A stretch of DNA of 64,000 nucleotides from positions 5,562,501-5,626,500 of the forward strand of contig NC_080564.1 of the NCBI RefSeq assembly GCF_030253575.1. Direction: 5' to 3'. The notes beneath the pieces are model-generated. The model worked only from the letters and a program-made list of their open reading frames with translations. It had not been told where the DNA came from and searched no databases. Both the position numbers and the translations under genes were made by a program. Below, piece after piece: positions 17,731 to 30,159 of the stretch. Source of the stretch: Rhododendron vialii (Eukaryota; Streptophyta; Magnoliopsida; Ericales; Ericaceae). Numbering within the stretch: the first letter of the stretch is position 1; each line of letters starts with the position of its first letter.

Positions 17731-20700
17731 TTAACTAATGCTCTCCCACATAGACGGAAAATAATGTTTCAAATATTTACCATTAATGGTTCTTTCGTGT
17801 AGAACCCCTTCGATTGATGTCAAATGATATGCACCCCCTCGTAAAATCTGGGCAATACGGAAAGGACCTTCCCAGTTTGGAGACCATTTTCCAAATTTCC
17901 CTTTCTTCTTTCTTGAATCGATTGGGAGGATTGTTTTCCACACTAAGTCTCCAACTGCAAAAGACTTTTGTTTTACTCTTTTGTTATAAGCCCTTTCAAC
18001 TCTTTTCTTTTGGGCTTGAATCTGATTCAGGGCGTGTAATCTTTTCCCTTCTAGCCCATCGATATCCAAAAACATTGCTTCTTCGTACTGTAAATCTGGG
18101 TCGTAATGACGTGTCACCCTTAAAGATTGAACGTTAATTTCGACTGGCAATACCGCTGCGTGCCCGTAAACTAACTCGAATGGTGTTACCTTAGTACTCT
18201 CCCTTTGTGATGTTCTATATGCCCATAAAACTCTGGGCAACAGATCATGCCACTCTCTTGGGTTATCATTGATTACCTTTGCCAAGGTATTCTTTATAAT
18301 TTTGTTAGTCGATTCGACTTGCCCGTTTGCTTGGGCATAATATGGAGTTGAATTCAAAATCTGTATTCCATATTTTTGTGCATACTGGACAACTTCTCTA
18401 CCATTGAATATAGACGCCTGATCAACAGTGATGGTTTCAGGAATTCCAAATCTACATAAAAGATATTCCTCAATAAAATCAATCACTTGTTTCTGTGAAA
18501 CACCTTTCAAAGGTATTGCCTCCGTCCATTTTGTAAAATAATCAGTCGCCACTATAACAAATTGGTGCTGTAACGAAGATGCTGGGTGAATTTCCCCTAT
18601 CATATCGATTGCCCAACCTCTGAACGGCCAAGGTTTAACAATCGACTGCAACTGATGAGCTGGTATCCTTTGGATTGGTCCATGCTTTTGGCATTGCTGG
18701 CAACCTTTAGCATACTGAATACAGTCAGCTCGAATATTTGGCCAATAATATCCGTGTCTTTTAATTAACCACCTCATTTTATCACCAGCTTGATGAGCAC
18801 CACAAGTCCCTTCATGGACTTCTCCCATAATTCTCATTGATTGGTCCTTGTCAACGCACAACAATAATAGACCATCAGACGTTTTTCTATACAAATCCTG
18901 CTCTAATAAAACATAATTGATGGACCTGCACTTGACAGTCCTTTCCACCTTTTCATTAGGATTTAGAAGGTAATTCTTTATTGGAATCATCCAATCGTCT
19001 GAAATATCGATTACAAACACATCCAATCGATCTTTTTCCCTTTCCAATGAAAAAGGTAGATATCGTTTTTGGATTCTAATTATTTTCTCCGTGTCTCCTT
19101 CAGGAATCTTAACTCCTGAAGCTGTCTGAGCCATTTGATTGGCCTCGCTATTTTGAAGTCTCAAGATGTGCTGAAAGCATATTTCATCAAAGTTTTGGAC
19201 AAGACACTGAACCTTTTCTAGTTGCAGGCTCAATAAGGGGTGATTGCACTTATAATGTCCTGTAATTTGTCGGATGACCAATTGTGAGTCCCCAGAAACT
19301 TTCAAATATCGTATATTCAAATCTTTTGCTATTTCCAAGCCTATGATCAAGGCCTCATACTCTGCTTGATTATTTGTTAGTATTCTACTTTCATCGAGTT
19401 GAAAAGAAAATTGAAACATTTCTCCTTTTGGAGATGTCAGAACAACACCTGCCCCAACTCCATTATCTGTTTTTGAACCATCAAAAGACAGTTGCCAAGG
19501 TTTAAGCTCCAAAAGATGTACCTCAAAAGTATCCTCTTCCAAAGGTAGATTTGGATGCTCAGCTAAGAAATCTGCCAAAGCTTGTCCTTTTACTGCCTTT
19601 TGAGGCACATATTCAAAGTCATACTCTACTAGCGCTAAAATCCATTTCCCCTGTCTCCCTCTCAAAATGGGTCTAGACAGGATATATTTTATTATATCTG
19701 TTTGGGAAATGATCATTACTCTAGCTGGCAAAAGGTAATGCCTTAATTTAATTGCTGAAAAATATAATGCCAAACAAATCTTTTCCACACATGAATACCT
19801 ACTTTCACAATCATTTAACCTTCTACTTAGGTAGTAAATTGATTGCTCTCGGCCTTGTTCATTATCCTGAGCTAACAGACTTGCAATCGAATGGTGCGTT
19901 GCTGATATGTACAACTTCAATGGTTTTCCATTTATTGGAGGCATCAGAACAGGAGGTGTCACCAAAGATTGCTTTAAAGTATCAAAAGCTTTCTGATGCT
20001 CTTGTTCCCATCTGAAATCTTTTTCTGACTTCAATTTTAATAATGGGGAGAATGCCATTGTCTTTCCAGATAGATTGGCAATAAATCTTCGAAGGAAATT
20101 AATCTTTCCCAAGAACTGCTGAAGTTCTTCTTTATTGGTTGGTGCCTGTGCTTTCAAAATAGCATCAGCTTTAGTTTTATCAATCTCAATCCCTTTTTGA
20201 TGCACCAAGAATCCTAAAAAGTTTCCTGCGGTGACACCAAATGCACATTTCAAAGGATTCATCTTCAGATTGTAACGCCTCATCCTTTCCAGAGTCTGTT
20301 CAAGATGATGTAGGTGCTCGTCAACTGAATTTGATTTTACAACTACATCGTCTATATAAACTTCCAAGAATTTATGCAAAAAATCATGGAAAATTAAATT
20401 CATAACTCTTTGATAAGTTGCACCTGCATTTTTCAATCCGAAAGCCATGACCACCCATTCAAACGTCCCTATGTATCCAGGACATCTAAACGCTGTTTTA
20501 TGCGTATCTTCTTCAGCTATATATATTTGATTATAACCAGCATTACCATCCATGAAGGACAGCATTTGGTACCCTACTGTTGCATCGACTAGCAAATCAG
20601 CAACAGGCATTGGATATTGATCCTTTGGTGATGCGGTATTAAGATCTCTAAAATCAACGCATACTCTAACTTTCCCATTTTTCTTTAATACTGGGACAAC

Positions 20701-21276
20701 ATTTGAGACCCATTCAACATACTTGACCGGTCGAATAAACTTTGCCTCAAATAAACGTTCCATTTCTTTTTTGACTTGAGGTAAGACATCATCCTTCATT
20801 CTCCTTGGTGCCTGTTTAAAAGGTACGTAGTTCTCCTTTATAGGTATTTTGTGTTCAACTAAAGACCTATCTAAACCTGGCATTTCATCATAACTCCAAG
20901 CAAAACAATCTTTAAATTTACGCAACAAGTACTTAAACTTTTCCTTTATTTCAATAGGCAAAGCAGCATTTACATATGTGATCTTAGGATCTTCTGGAGT
21001 TCCCAAGTTGACTTCTTCTGTGGGATCCTTTACTTGGGCCCCGTCATCATCTAGCTTAGCTGGTGCTGGTTTCAGGTCTGCTAATCCTAACTCTTTCATG
21101 TTTAGAGGGCTATCATCAAAAACACACTCAGCCCAATTACAAGAAATAGGCTCATCTGCCTGCAATTTTCTGTCAACAAGAAAAGAAAACAACCTTTTAA
21201 AAGTGGCTTTCACAGTAGCCAAATCTTCACACCCTGTGTTCAATAGGTTTCTAAACATTAAAAACTTGTTGATCAA
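17731..21276 (-). CDS. Tat pol: RT, RNase H, second RNase H, integrase
   Basis: 1181 aa, uninterrupted. RT covers about 130-340, with VCVDFRDLN, MDGNAGYNQI, FGLKNAGATYQR and the catalytic YIDDVVVKS (about 305-313). A first, worn RNase H follows (SATHHSIASLLAQ, then YYLSRRLNDCE). A second, archaeal-like RNase H (about 595-720) has its acidic residues in LSFDGSKT, NNQAEYEALI and VSGDSQLV. Integrase has the HHCC zinc region (CQQCQKHG) and a D-D-E core in WAIDMIGE (about 887), VDQASIF (about 950) and GQVEST (about 983). The dual RNase H is established for the Tat lineage. The start overlaps the end of the gag frame by 26 nt in a different frame; an ATG also lies 5 nt before the gag stop. Confidence 0.93.
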   Translation of the reverse strand: MINKFLMFRNLLNTGCEDLATVKATFKRLFSFLVDRKLQADEPISCNWAECVFDDSPLNMKELGLADLKPAPAKLDDDGAQVKDPTEEVNLGTPEDPKITYVNAALPIEIKEKFKYLLRKFKDCFAWSYDEMPGLDRSLVEHKIPIKENYVPFKQAPRRMKDDVLPQVKKEMERLFEAKFIRPVKYVEWVSNVVPVLKKNGKVRVCVDFRDLNTASPKDQYPMPVADLLVDATVGYQMLSFMDGNAGYNQIYIAEEDTHKTAFRCPGYIGTFEWVVMAFGLKNAGATYQRVMNLIFHDFLHKFLEVYIDDVVVKSNSVDEHLHHLEQTLERMRRYNLKMNPLKCAFGVTAGNFLGFLVHQKGIEIDKTKADAILKAQAPTNKEELQQFLGKINFLRRFIANLSGKTMAFSPLLKLKSEKDFRWEQEHQKAFDTLKQSLVTPPVLMPPINGKPLKLYISATHHSIASLLAQDNEQGREQSIYYLSRRLNDCESRYSCVEKICLALYFSAIKLRHYLLPARVMIISQTDIIKYILSRPILRGRQGKWILALVEYDFEYVPQKAVKGQALADFLAEHPNLPLEEDTFEVHLLELKPWQLSFDGSKTDNGVGAGVVLTSPKGEMFQFSFQLDESRILTNNQAEYEALIIGLEIAKDLNIRYLKVSGDSQLVIRQITGHYKCNHPLLSLQLEKVQCLVQNFDEICFQHILRLQNSEANQMAQTASGVKIPEGDTEKIIRIQKRYLPFSLEREKDRLDVFVIDISDDWMIPIKNYLLNPNEKVERTVKCRSINYVLLEQDLYRKTSDGLLLLCVDKDQSMRIMGEVHEGTCGAHQAGDKMRWLIKRHGYYWPNIRADCIQYAKGCQQCQKHGPIQRIPAHQLQSIVKPWPFRGWAIDMIGEIHPASSLQHQFVIVATDYFTKWTEAIPLKGVSQKQVIDFIEEYLLCRFGIPETITVDQASIFNGREVVQYAQKYGIQILNSTPYYAQANGQVESTNKIIKNTLAKVINDNPREWHDLLPRVLWAYRTSQRESTKVTPFELVYGHAAVLPVEINVQSLRVTRHYDPDLQYEEAMFLDIDGLEGKRLHALNQIQAQKKRVERAYNKRVKQKSFAVGDLVWKTILPIDSRKKKGKFGKWSPNWEGPFRIAQILRGGAYHLTSIEGVLHERTINGKYLKHYFPSMWESIS

Positions 21277-24200
21277 TCTTGGCAGGCCTTGAAATAATGT
21301 TAGGCCTGATAAAATCTTTGCTCAGCTCCTGGAACCCTTCCTTGATGTATTTGAGGAATTGGCTCTCAGTTACTCCAACTTGATTAGATCTGACTTCTGA
21401 GTCTTCTATTCTTGTTGGCCACAAATGTTCGTTGTAGAGATCTGCTTCTACGTTGTTAGTCTCTGCTTTGAATGGATGTCGGTCTGCCCAAAAGACCTCC
21501 ATTCCCGCTGCTTCTTCTTGCTTTAGAAAGATCAAGGCCTGATGCAAAGAAGACGGCACACAACTATTTATATGGATCCAATCTCTGCCTAGTAAGGCAT
21601 TGTAATTAGATGAAGAATCGATTACGAAAAACGTTGCATTCATCTTCCTATTTCCAATCTGTAGTTGTAAGGATATGACCCCCTTAGCAGGAGAACACCC
21701 TCCAGCGAAATTGCCAACTGTAACCTCTGTTGGGATCAGGTCATCATTGGTTTTGTTCAAAACTTTGAGCATTCGAGCGGGTAAAATATTAACTACTGCC
21801 CCATTGTCGACCAACACTTTCGAGATAGGTTGGCCATTCATATGCAGTTTAATATACAGTGGTCTTAAATGCCTTATTGAGGCATCATCAGGTGTTCTAA
21901 GAACTACAACACTGTTTCCATGTTTATCCGTCTCAACATTAATGGGCTGTGACTGAGGATGCTTCTCTTTGTCCATTATTTTTACAATCGATTGGGTATT
22001 ATCCTCAACATCGCCTGCCAAATTCATTGGCTGATTTGGTTTTGCCTTAAACTGCTTAGGCAGAACTAAAATCATATTACACTGGTAGTTTATAGGTACT
22101 GACCCGAATTGGATTGCGGCCAGGCTTTCTCCAAATGTTGCAGATCTCTGTGGAGACGGTGACGCATCTTTGATCAGGTCTTCCTGTTCTGACCCTTCGT
22201 CAAAGAGATCATCATCATCATCTGCCTCCATGAGCTTCTGGAATTCCTCCATTTTCTTCTTTAAGCTCTGCTTCAATTCTTTTTTACCCTTCAGTTGGGC
22301 AGTCGACTGGGGAGGATCTGTAGCACTACTCTCTTGCCCCCCATGCTTTTGAATTATCTGCTTTGGGCCACTAGTTTCTCCTTGATCCCGGGTCCATACC
22401 ATGTTTGGAACCTTTGATGGTTCCAATCTCTCTCTTGGTTCGAACACATGGTCCCATGGGTCACCATAAGCCCTGGCTGCAAACTTCCTTTGAAGCCTTC
22501 TTTTCTGTGAACTGGATACCTTAGTGTACCAACCCTCTGCTGGGAACTTTGGATGGCTAAGCGTGCTCCATTCCTCGTGATCATTATTGGGTGGCATTAC
22601 CATCCTAGGTTGGTGCCATCCACGTCCATAAGGTCCTCTACCTCGTGGTCCAGTATCTCTTCTGAAACCAACACCCCTTTGACTAGGGTATCTCCTCTGA
22701 TTAGGAAATTGGTACCCCGCCGCCTCAAGATCTTGGCAAGAAGGCACCCCAGGCCTTGCAGGCACGACTGGATGTCCCCTGAATAAAAATGGTCCATCAT
22801 CTGGCCCATAGCAATGCTCTGACTCTATTCTGTTAAAGAGCCCCGGATCTATACCTTCATAAATCAGTTTGGCTCCCACATAAATTTGAAGGTCATTTCC
22901 TCCCATTGTGTTGAACCTCAGTCCGGACTTGGAGAATGCACTTCTCTGATCTTTTTCTGCTATAATTGCTTCCCCATACTGGACTTCATGCCCACACCTA
23001 ATGCAGAGGTAGTCGTTTGGGAATCTAGAGGTATGAGACTTTGCTGACTCTTCTTCAGTCTGCATGTGATCCTCCTCCCCCTGCTTTTGTTTCGTCACAT
23101 TGGAACCTAGCCTTTTGGCTAGGCCGGCCGTCACCATGTTCACTTCAATCTTGGGAAAAGGATTGGATTCAATTCCCATGGGATCCTTGTCGCCTTTAGC
23201 ATACTGCAACAGTCCCTTCTGGATCAAGTCCTGCACACAATTTCGGAATGTAACACAGTTGTTAGTATTATGCCTAAATGAATTGTGCCATTTACAATAT
23301 TCTTTTCCTTTTCTATCCTTATCAGAAGGAATAATATGCCCAGGACTCAAAGTAACAAATTTTTGTTTCAACAATTCATCAAATATTTGGTCAGCTTGTG
23401 CCAAATCAAACGAATATTGTCTATAATTTGCTTGCCCCCCACGCCTATTGGGTTGAGATGAAGGCATATTCATTGGTTTTTCTGTTTTAACCAAAGTGTC
23501 ACAAATTATAGGGGTCTTTCCAATGACTTGCGCTACATCAATCTCAATATCACCTTCCACATCTTGGTAATATGTTCCTAGAGACGTGTTCCTCAAAAGC
23601 TCTTCTTCTTGTAAAATAGCTTCAAACTGAGATGCCCTCATGGAGAGCTCAAACAGATCTTTGAAATTAGATCCATTAAACTGCTTTTTAAAATTAAACT
23701 CGAGACCATCTTGAGCTATTCGAACTATCTCGGTCTCTGGCACATTACAATGACATTGGTTTCTTAATCTCTTAAATCTAGTTAAAAACTGTTCTGCCGT
23801 TTCATTTGGCTTCTGCTTTAACTTAGCCAAGTCGGCAATTGAGACCTCTGGTTCATGTCTAAAATATTGAGCATGAAATTGTTCTTCCATATCTTGCCAC
23901 GTATGGATAGAATTTGCAGGCAGGCTTATGAACCATGTGAATGCTGTTTTAGTTAATGAATGTGGGAATAATTTTAACTTAAAAACATCATCAGAGCCAA
24001 GTTCTCCTAACTGTAGACAAAACCGTCCTACATGTTCAATTGTCGACTGATTTTCTGTACCACTAAAAAGTGAAAGCTCAGGCAATTTATACCCTCTTGG
24101 CAAAGGAACATTGTCAACCCAATGTGGGTAAGGCTTTCTAAACATGGGTTTTTCCACCCTGCGTAGCCCTGGTCCGTACACATCTTGGATGACTTCTAAT

Positions 24201-24970
24201 ATTTGTGCCCTATTAATATTCATGGGATCTGGGGCTCTAAGGACATTTGGTACATAAGGTTGTGCAAGAGGGCCATTCTGACCGTTCCCATTGCCAATGT
24301 TTGGCACATTGTGAACGTACTGACCACTATTTCCATTATTCGGTCCTACTGGCATAGTATGATAAGTATAACTGCCATGATTTGGCAGAGTTTGTGCGGC
24401 ATTGTATATGTGTTGACCATTATTCATGACACGGACTCCTGTGAAACCAGCCTGAGGACTTTGACTAGAATTTAAACCATGATTCTGACCATTTCCACTA
24501 CTGTTACCAACTTCATATATAGATGGGACACTCTGGTAAAAACTAGTTGGCTTGATTGTGGACCGTAGAGCAGTTGCTTCAACAAACGGTCGACTGTGCA
24601 CATTCATATTTGAATCGAATGCTGGATTTGTATATACCTGTTGAGGTGACTGTCTAGGCAGATCTCCAGTTTGCAGTTGCTCATGTACTACACCATGTGC
24701 ATCCACATCTATGACAGATGGGGGCGTAACTACCCTTCTCAATAGGGTAATCAATTCCTGTGCCGCTTCGTCTTCTGGGTTAGACAAAACTTGTGCCAAC
24801 TGCCTGGAAAGGCCCTGTATATTTGTTGGTGCGCTCAAGCCATTTCCTTGGCTATTTTCTGGCACCCTTTGTTCAGGATGCGCCACGTCAGTTTGGCTTT
24901 CTAGGCCTTCATTCTGAGGCTCTGCAGGTCGGTCGCCTTGTTTCCTTGTCGCTGGTGCCATTACTTCCAA
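21251..24970 (-). CDS. Tat gag and aspartic protease
   Basis: 1239 aa. The ATG at 24970 is 35 nt inside the 5' LTR boundary. The N-terminus is Asn/Gly-rich. The gag domain is at about 290-470 (AFTWFISLPANSIHTWQDME). A Tat-type zinc-binding-like motif KEYCKWHNSFRHNTNNC is near 560, and an acidic stretch with several consecutive Asp is near 920. The C-terminus is a retropepsin with the catalytic site VLVDNGAVVNILP (about 1047) and LLGRDWI (about 1127). The site is D-N-G rather than D-S/T-G; similar variants occur in this lineage, so it need not mean loss. Gag and protease are in one frame and pol in another. Confidence 0.92.
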   Translation of the reverse strand: MEVMAPATRKQGDRPAEPQNEGLESQTDVAHPEQRVPENSQGNGLSAPTNIQGLSRQLAQVLSNPEDEAAQELITLLRRVVTPPSVIDVDAHGVVHEQLQTGDLPRQSPQQVYTNPAFDSNMNVHSRPFVEATALRSTIKPTSFYQSVPSIYEVGNSSGNGQNHGLNSSQSPQAGFTGVRVMNNGQHIYNAAQTLPNHGSYTYHTMPVGPNNGNSGQYVHNVPNIGNGNGQNGPLAQPYVPNVLRAPDPMNINRAQILEVIQDVYGPGLRRVEKPMFRKPYPHWVDNVPLPRGYKLPELSLFSGTENQSTIEHVGRFCLQLGELGSDDVFKLKLFPHSLTKTAFTWFISLPANSIHTWQDMEEQFHAQYFRHEPEVSIADLAKLKQKPNETAEQFLTRFKRLRNQCHCNVPETEIVRIAQDGLEFNFKKQFNGSNFKDLFELSMRASQFEAILQEEELLRNTSLGTYYQDVEGDIEIDVAQVIGKTPIICDTLVKTEKPMNMPSSQPNRRGGQANYRQYSFDLAQADQIFDELLKQKFVTLSPGHIIPSDKDRKGKEYCKWHNSFRHNTNNCVTFRNCVQDLIQKGLLQYAKGDKDPMGIESNPFPKIEVNMVTAGLAKRLGSNVTKQKQGEEDHMQTEEESAKSHTSRFPNDYLCIRCGHEVQYGEAIIAEKDQRSAFSKSGLRFNTMGGNDLQIYVGAKLIYEGIDPGLFNRIESEHCYGPDDGPFLFRGHPVVPARPGVPSCQDLEAAGYQFPNQRRYPSQRGVGFRRDTGPRGRGPYGRGWHQPRMVMPPNNDHEEWSTLSHPKFPAEGWYTKVSSSQKRRLQRKFAARAYGDPWDHVFEPRERLEPSKVPNMVWTRDQGETSGPKQIIQKHGGQESSATDPPQSTAQLKGKKELKQSLKKKMEEFQKLMEADDDDDLFDEGSEQEDLIKDASPSPQRSATFGESLAAIQFGSVPINYQCNMILVLPKQFKAKPNQPMNLAGDVEDNTQSIVKIMDKEKHPQSQPINVETDKHGNSVVVLRTPDDASIRHLRPLYIKLHMNGQPISKVLVDNGAVVNILPARMLKVLNKTNDDLIPTEVTVGNFAGGCSPAKGVISLQLQIGNRKMNATFFVIDSSSNYNALLGRDWIHINSCVPSSLHQALIFLKQEEAAGMEVFWADRHPFKAETNNVEADLYNEHLWPTRIEDSEVRSNQVGVTESQFLKYIKEGFQELSKDFIRPNIISRPAKIDQQVFNV

Positions 24971-24985
24971 ATTAGTAATGAGGCC

Positions 24986-25004
24986 CTCCTTCTAGCGCCA
25001 AAAT
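24986..25004 (-). other. Primer-binding site, Tat element
   Basis: On the minus strand attttggcgctagaagg follows the 5' LTR directly; the PBS probably begins at tttggcgc. It is unlike the initiator tRNA-Met site of the two copia elements. I have not assigned the tRNA. Confidence 0.7.
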
Positions 25005-25705
25005 TGTTTGTCTGTTTTACTGATAGTCGACTAATCGACTAGAGATTGCTAAGTGTGCTGGAAATGTGGGTGTTTGTGGTGGTGGAGTTTGGTTCCTTGC
25101 CGTATTTCAGGACTTCTCTGGAAGCAAACTTAATGAAGTGAATGGAAATGGAAGAAGAACAACAAAATGGACTTTATTATCCCTCGGTGTAGAAGTCAAA
25201 TCGACTATGAGAACACAATCGAACAGACGGTTAAATTACAAGCTACTCCTAGAGCAAGAAATGTAAAGTACAGATAAAAGTAGAAGCCTTTGGGCGATTG
25301 ATTGGGGGCTCTAAATATCTTCCTTTCTTGTATTTATAGGCTGTTGTCGACTTGAAATTCAAATCATACGGACTTCCCTCCTTCGATTTGAATTAGTTGG
25401 CTCCATGCTCCCTATTCTTGCTCCACTATCTGCATGAGGCGGTTACTTCTCCATGATCTCACATGTTTCCAACGTTGTAATTATTTCAACTGCCTGCTTG
25501 CATTAACCGTCTGACTCACGATCCGCATGTGATACAAAATTCTGACACGTGTCCAGTCGAATATCAACCGTTTGATCAGTCCATTTTCCTTAACAGGCTT
25601 CATATTGCATTTGCATTATATCAATCGGTCTAAAATGCGTTGACACGTGTAACATTCTGACCCAATCGATTATAATATACTAAATACTAAATTATGGTGT
25701 AAACA
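25005..25705 (-). repeat. Tat element 5' LTR (701 bp)
   Basis: It pairs with 12172-12872. On the minus strand a TATA box, ctataaata, is read at plus 25331-25339, suited to drive the gag-pol transcript. Confidence 0.95.
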
Positions 25706-25774
25706 GATGGAGAGAGAGAAGAGAGAGAGAGAGAGAAGAGAGTAATTTTTTCCCTGTTCGTTATGTTAAACCAG
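25706..25774. other. Junction between Tat element and duplication copy B
   Basis: After the 5-bp target duplication comes a GA-rich run (25709-25742), then cctgttcgttatgttaaaccag (25753-25774), nearly the same as 12106-12127. Copy B starts at the next base. The duplication breakpoint is therefore within about 70 bp of the Tat insertion. Confidence 0.7.
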
Positions 25775-26830
25775 CTTTATCTTTTAAATGGGTCTAAGTT
25801 CATTTAATCTATATTCGGCTGCAAGTGATATATATGGTGTAAACCATGTTTCTCTGTTTCTCTTTAACGGATTGGGCCTTGCACATGGTTAGGAATCAAA
25901 CATCGTAGAGACTCCCATCAAGTGGTATCAAAGTTGACGGCGCGATTAGTAGGCTTGCACGGATTACTCTTGACGAAGTAGGAAAAATTTTAAAGTGACT
26001 CTGGAGAAGCAATGGTGGAAGTGAATGGGGGCAACTGGCAAGTTTGTGGCAAGGTGGTTAGATGATGGAGTGAGATGGATGGCTCTCAATTGATGGAATC
26101 AACGCAATGAATACTTTTGTTCAAATATAAAGCTATAGAAATTTTCGTTTGACCCGAAAAAAAAATAATAAAGCTATAGAGTAGTAGATCATAAATAAGG
26201 GAGAGTTTGAATGCAAAAAGATCAAGTCCCCACAAAATGGAGCTCATGAAGTTCACACCTGAGGGTGAAATTTGTTAAGTCATGGACGGCCCAATAAAAT
26301 TGAATAACTCATCACCCACAAATTGAAATTGAATACCTCATTACTTGCAGCTTAAGTGTCCAAATGGGTTTGATTTATTCAATATATATTAGGTCCAGTT
26401 TCTTCCCAATTACTCAATATGCATGTGGCACTTGTCTAGCCGAGTCTGATATTGTTTAAAGATTATGCAGACAGTCTTCAATCTAATTTTCTTGTTTAGT
26501 TATCACATACTAACTCTTGTGTTTGGTATACTTAAAAAACTTATTACCTTAAACAGTTTATGGAAAAAGAAAAAAAAAACAATTCACATGTAAAAGAACA
26601 AACTCTCAAACTATGCATATCCTGATACCCTGTACAACAAGAAGTGCATGATCACACCATTTGAAGCTGAACAACATATTAAGCTTACTTATTTGTTGCA
26701 AAGCTGAAGCCAAAAGCATCCACTCTCTTGCATATAGGTAATCAGCTTATTTCAGCTAGTATTTAGGACATAAACCACAAACGGAATTGAAACTTATGAA
26801 AACTGCTAATTATGTGCGCATTTTATGGGA

Positions 26831-29691
<2,861 letters not shown>

Positions 29692-29773
29692 GGGGGGAAC
29701 ACTTTGGCCTAATAAGCTAGGTAGGTAGGTGATAAACAGAGATTGAAATGTAGAGAAAAAAGAAGCTAAGATC

Positions 29774-30116
29774 TGTTGAGATGTGAAGACAATTTTAGAG
29801 TCGCAGTAAAAATGACCCGGAAGGTTTTGGGTCCCGCCCAACGCAGGTTTTAGCGTTTTTTAGGGTTTTCTAGTGTTAGCTTGTTTGCACATATAAAAGC
29901 AAAGCTAGGGCTGCCTCTTTTTTGTAACTCTGACATATTTTCATCATAGTGAAACACCCCAGCACCCCGTGGACGTACGATTAAGCAATCAGCTTAAGTC
30001 GGAACCACGTAATCTCTGTGTCTTGTTCTTTTCTTACTTTATATTGTTTTCTGTTCTTGATTTGTTCTTCGATTGTGTGCGTTTGCTTGTGGGTTTGGAC
30101 GTTCGAATCCCCAACA
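29774..30116 (+). repeat. Copia-2 5' LTR (343 bp)
   Basis: tgttgaga...ccccaaca ends. TATA box tataaaa at 29892-29898. No difference from the 3' LTR was seen. Confidence 0.96.
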
Positions 30117-30118
30117 AC

Positions 30119-30133
30119 TGGTATCAGAGCTCC
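30119..30133 (+). other. Primer-binding site, copia-2
   Basis: tggtatcagagct, complementary to initiator tRNA-Met, two bases after the LTR. Confidence 0.9.
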
Positions 30134-30159
30134 GGGTTAGGAGGTCAAGGGTTTACACA

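Larger units (their letters stand above)
12172..25705 (-). mobile_element. Ty3/gypsy Tat-type retrotransposon with antisense plant-mobile-domain gene
   Basis: 13,534 bp, with LTRs of 701 bp at 12172-12872 and 25005-25705. Only one LTR difference was seen (a at 12263, c at 25096). The target duplication is gatgg (12167-12171 and 25706-25710). The coding strand is minus: PBS next to the right LTR, gag-protease, pol, then a long 3' region and a polypurine tract next to the left LTR. Pol has two RNase H domains, the known mark of the Tat lineage. The 3' region (12873-17700) holds two genes facing the other way. The near-identical LTRs and open frames mark a young insertion. Confidence 0.95.

Noticed and set aside
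21047-21276. Gag/pol frame change as a disabling mutation or sequencing error
   Set aside because: Cannot be ruled out, but both frames are otherwise open and an ATG lies next to the gag stop; kept as a finding rather than calling the element dead.
30119-30133. tggtatcagagct as part of a tRNA gene
   Set aside because: It is a primer-binding site directly after an LTR; no tRNA fold surrounds it. The same applies at 4675 and 57884.
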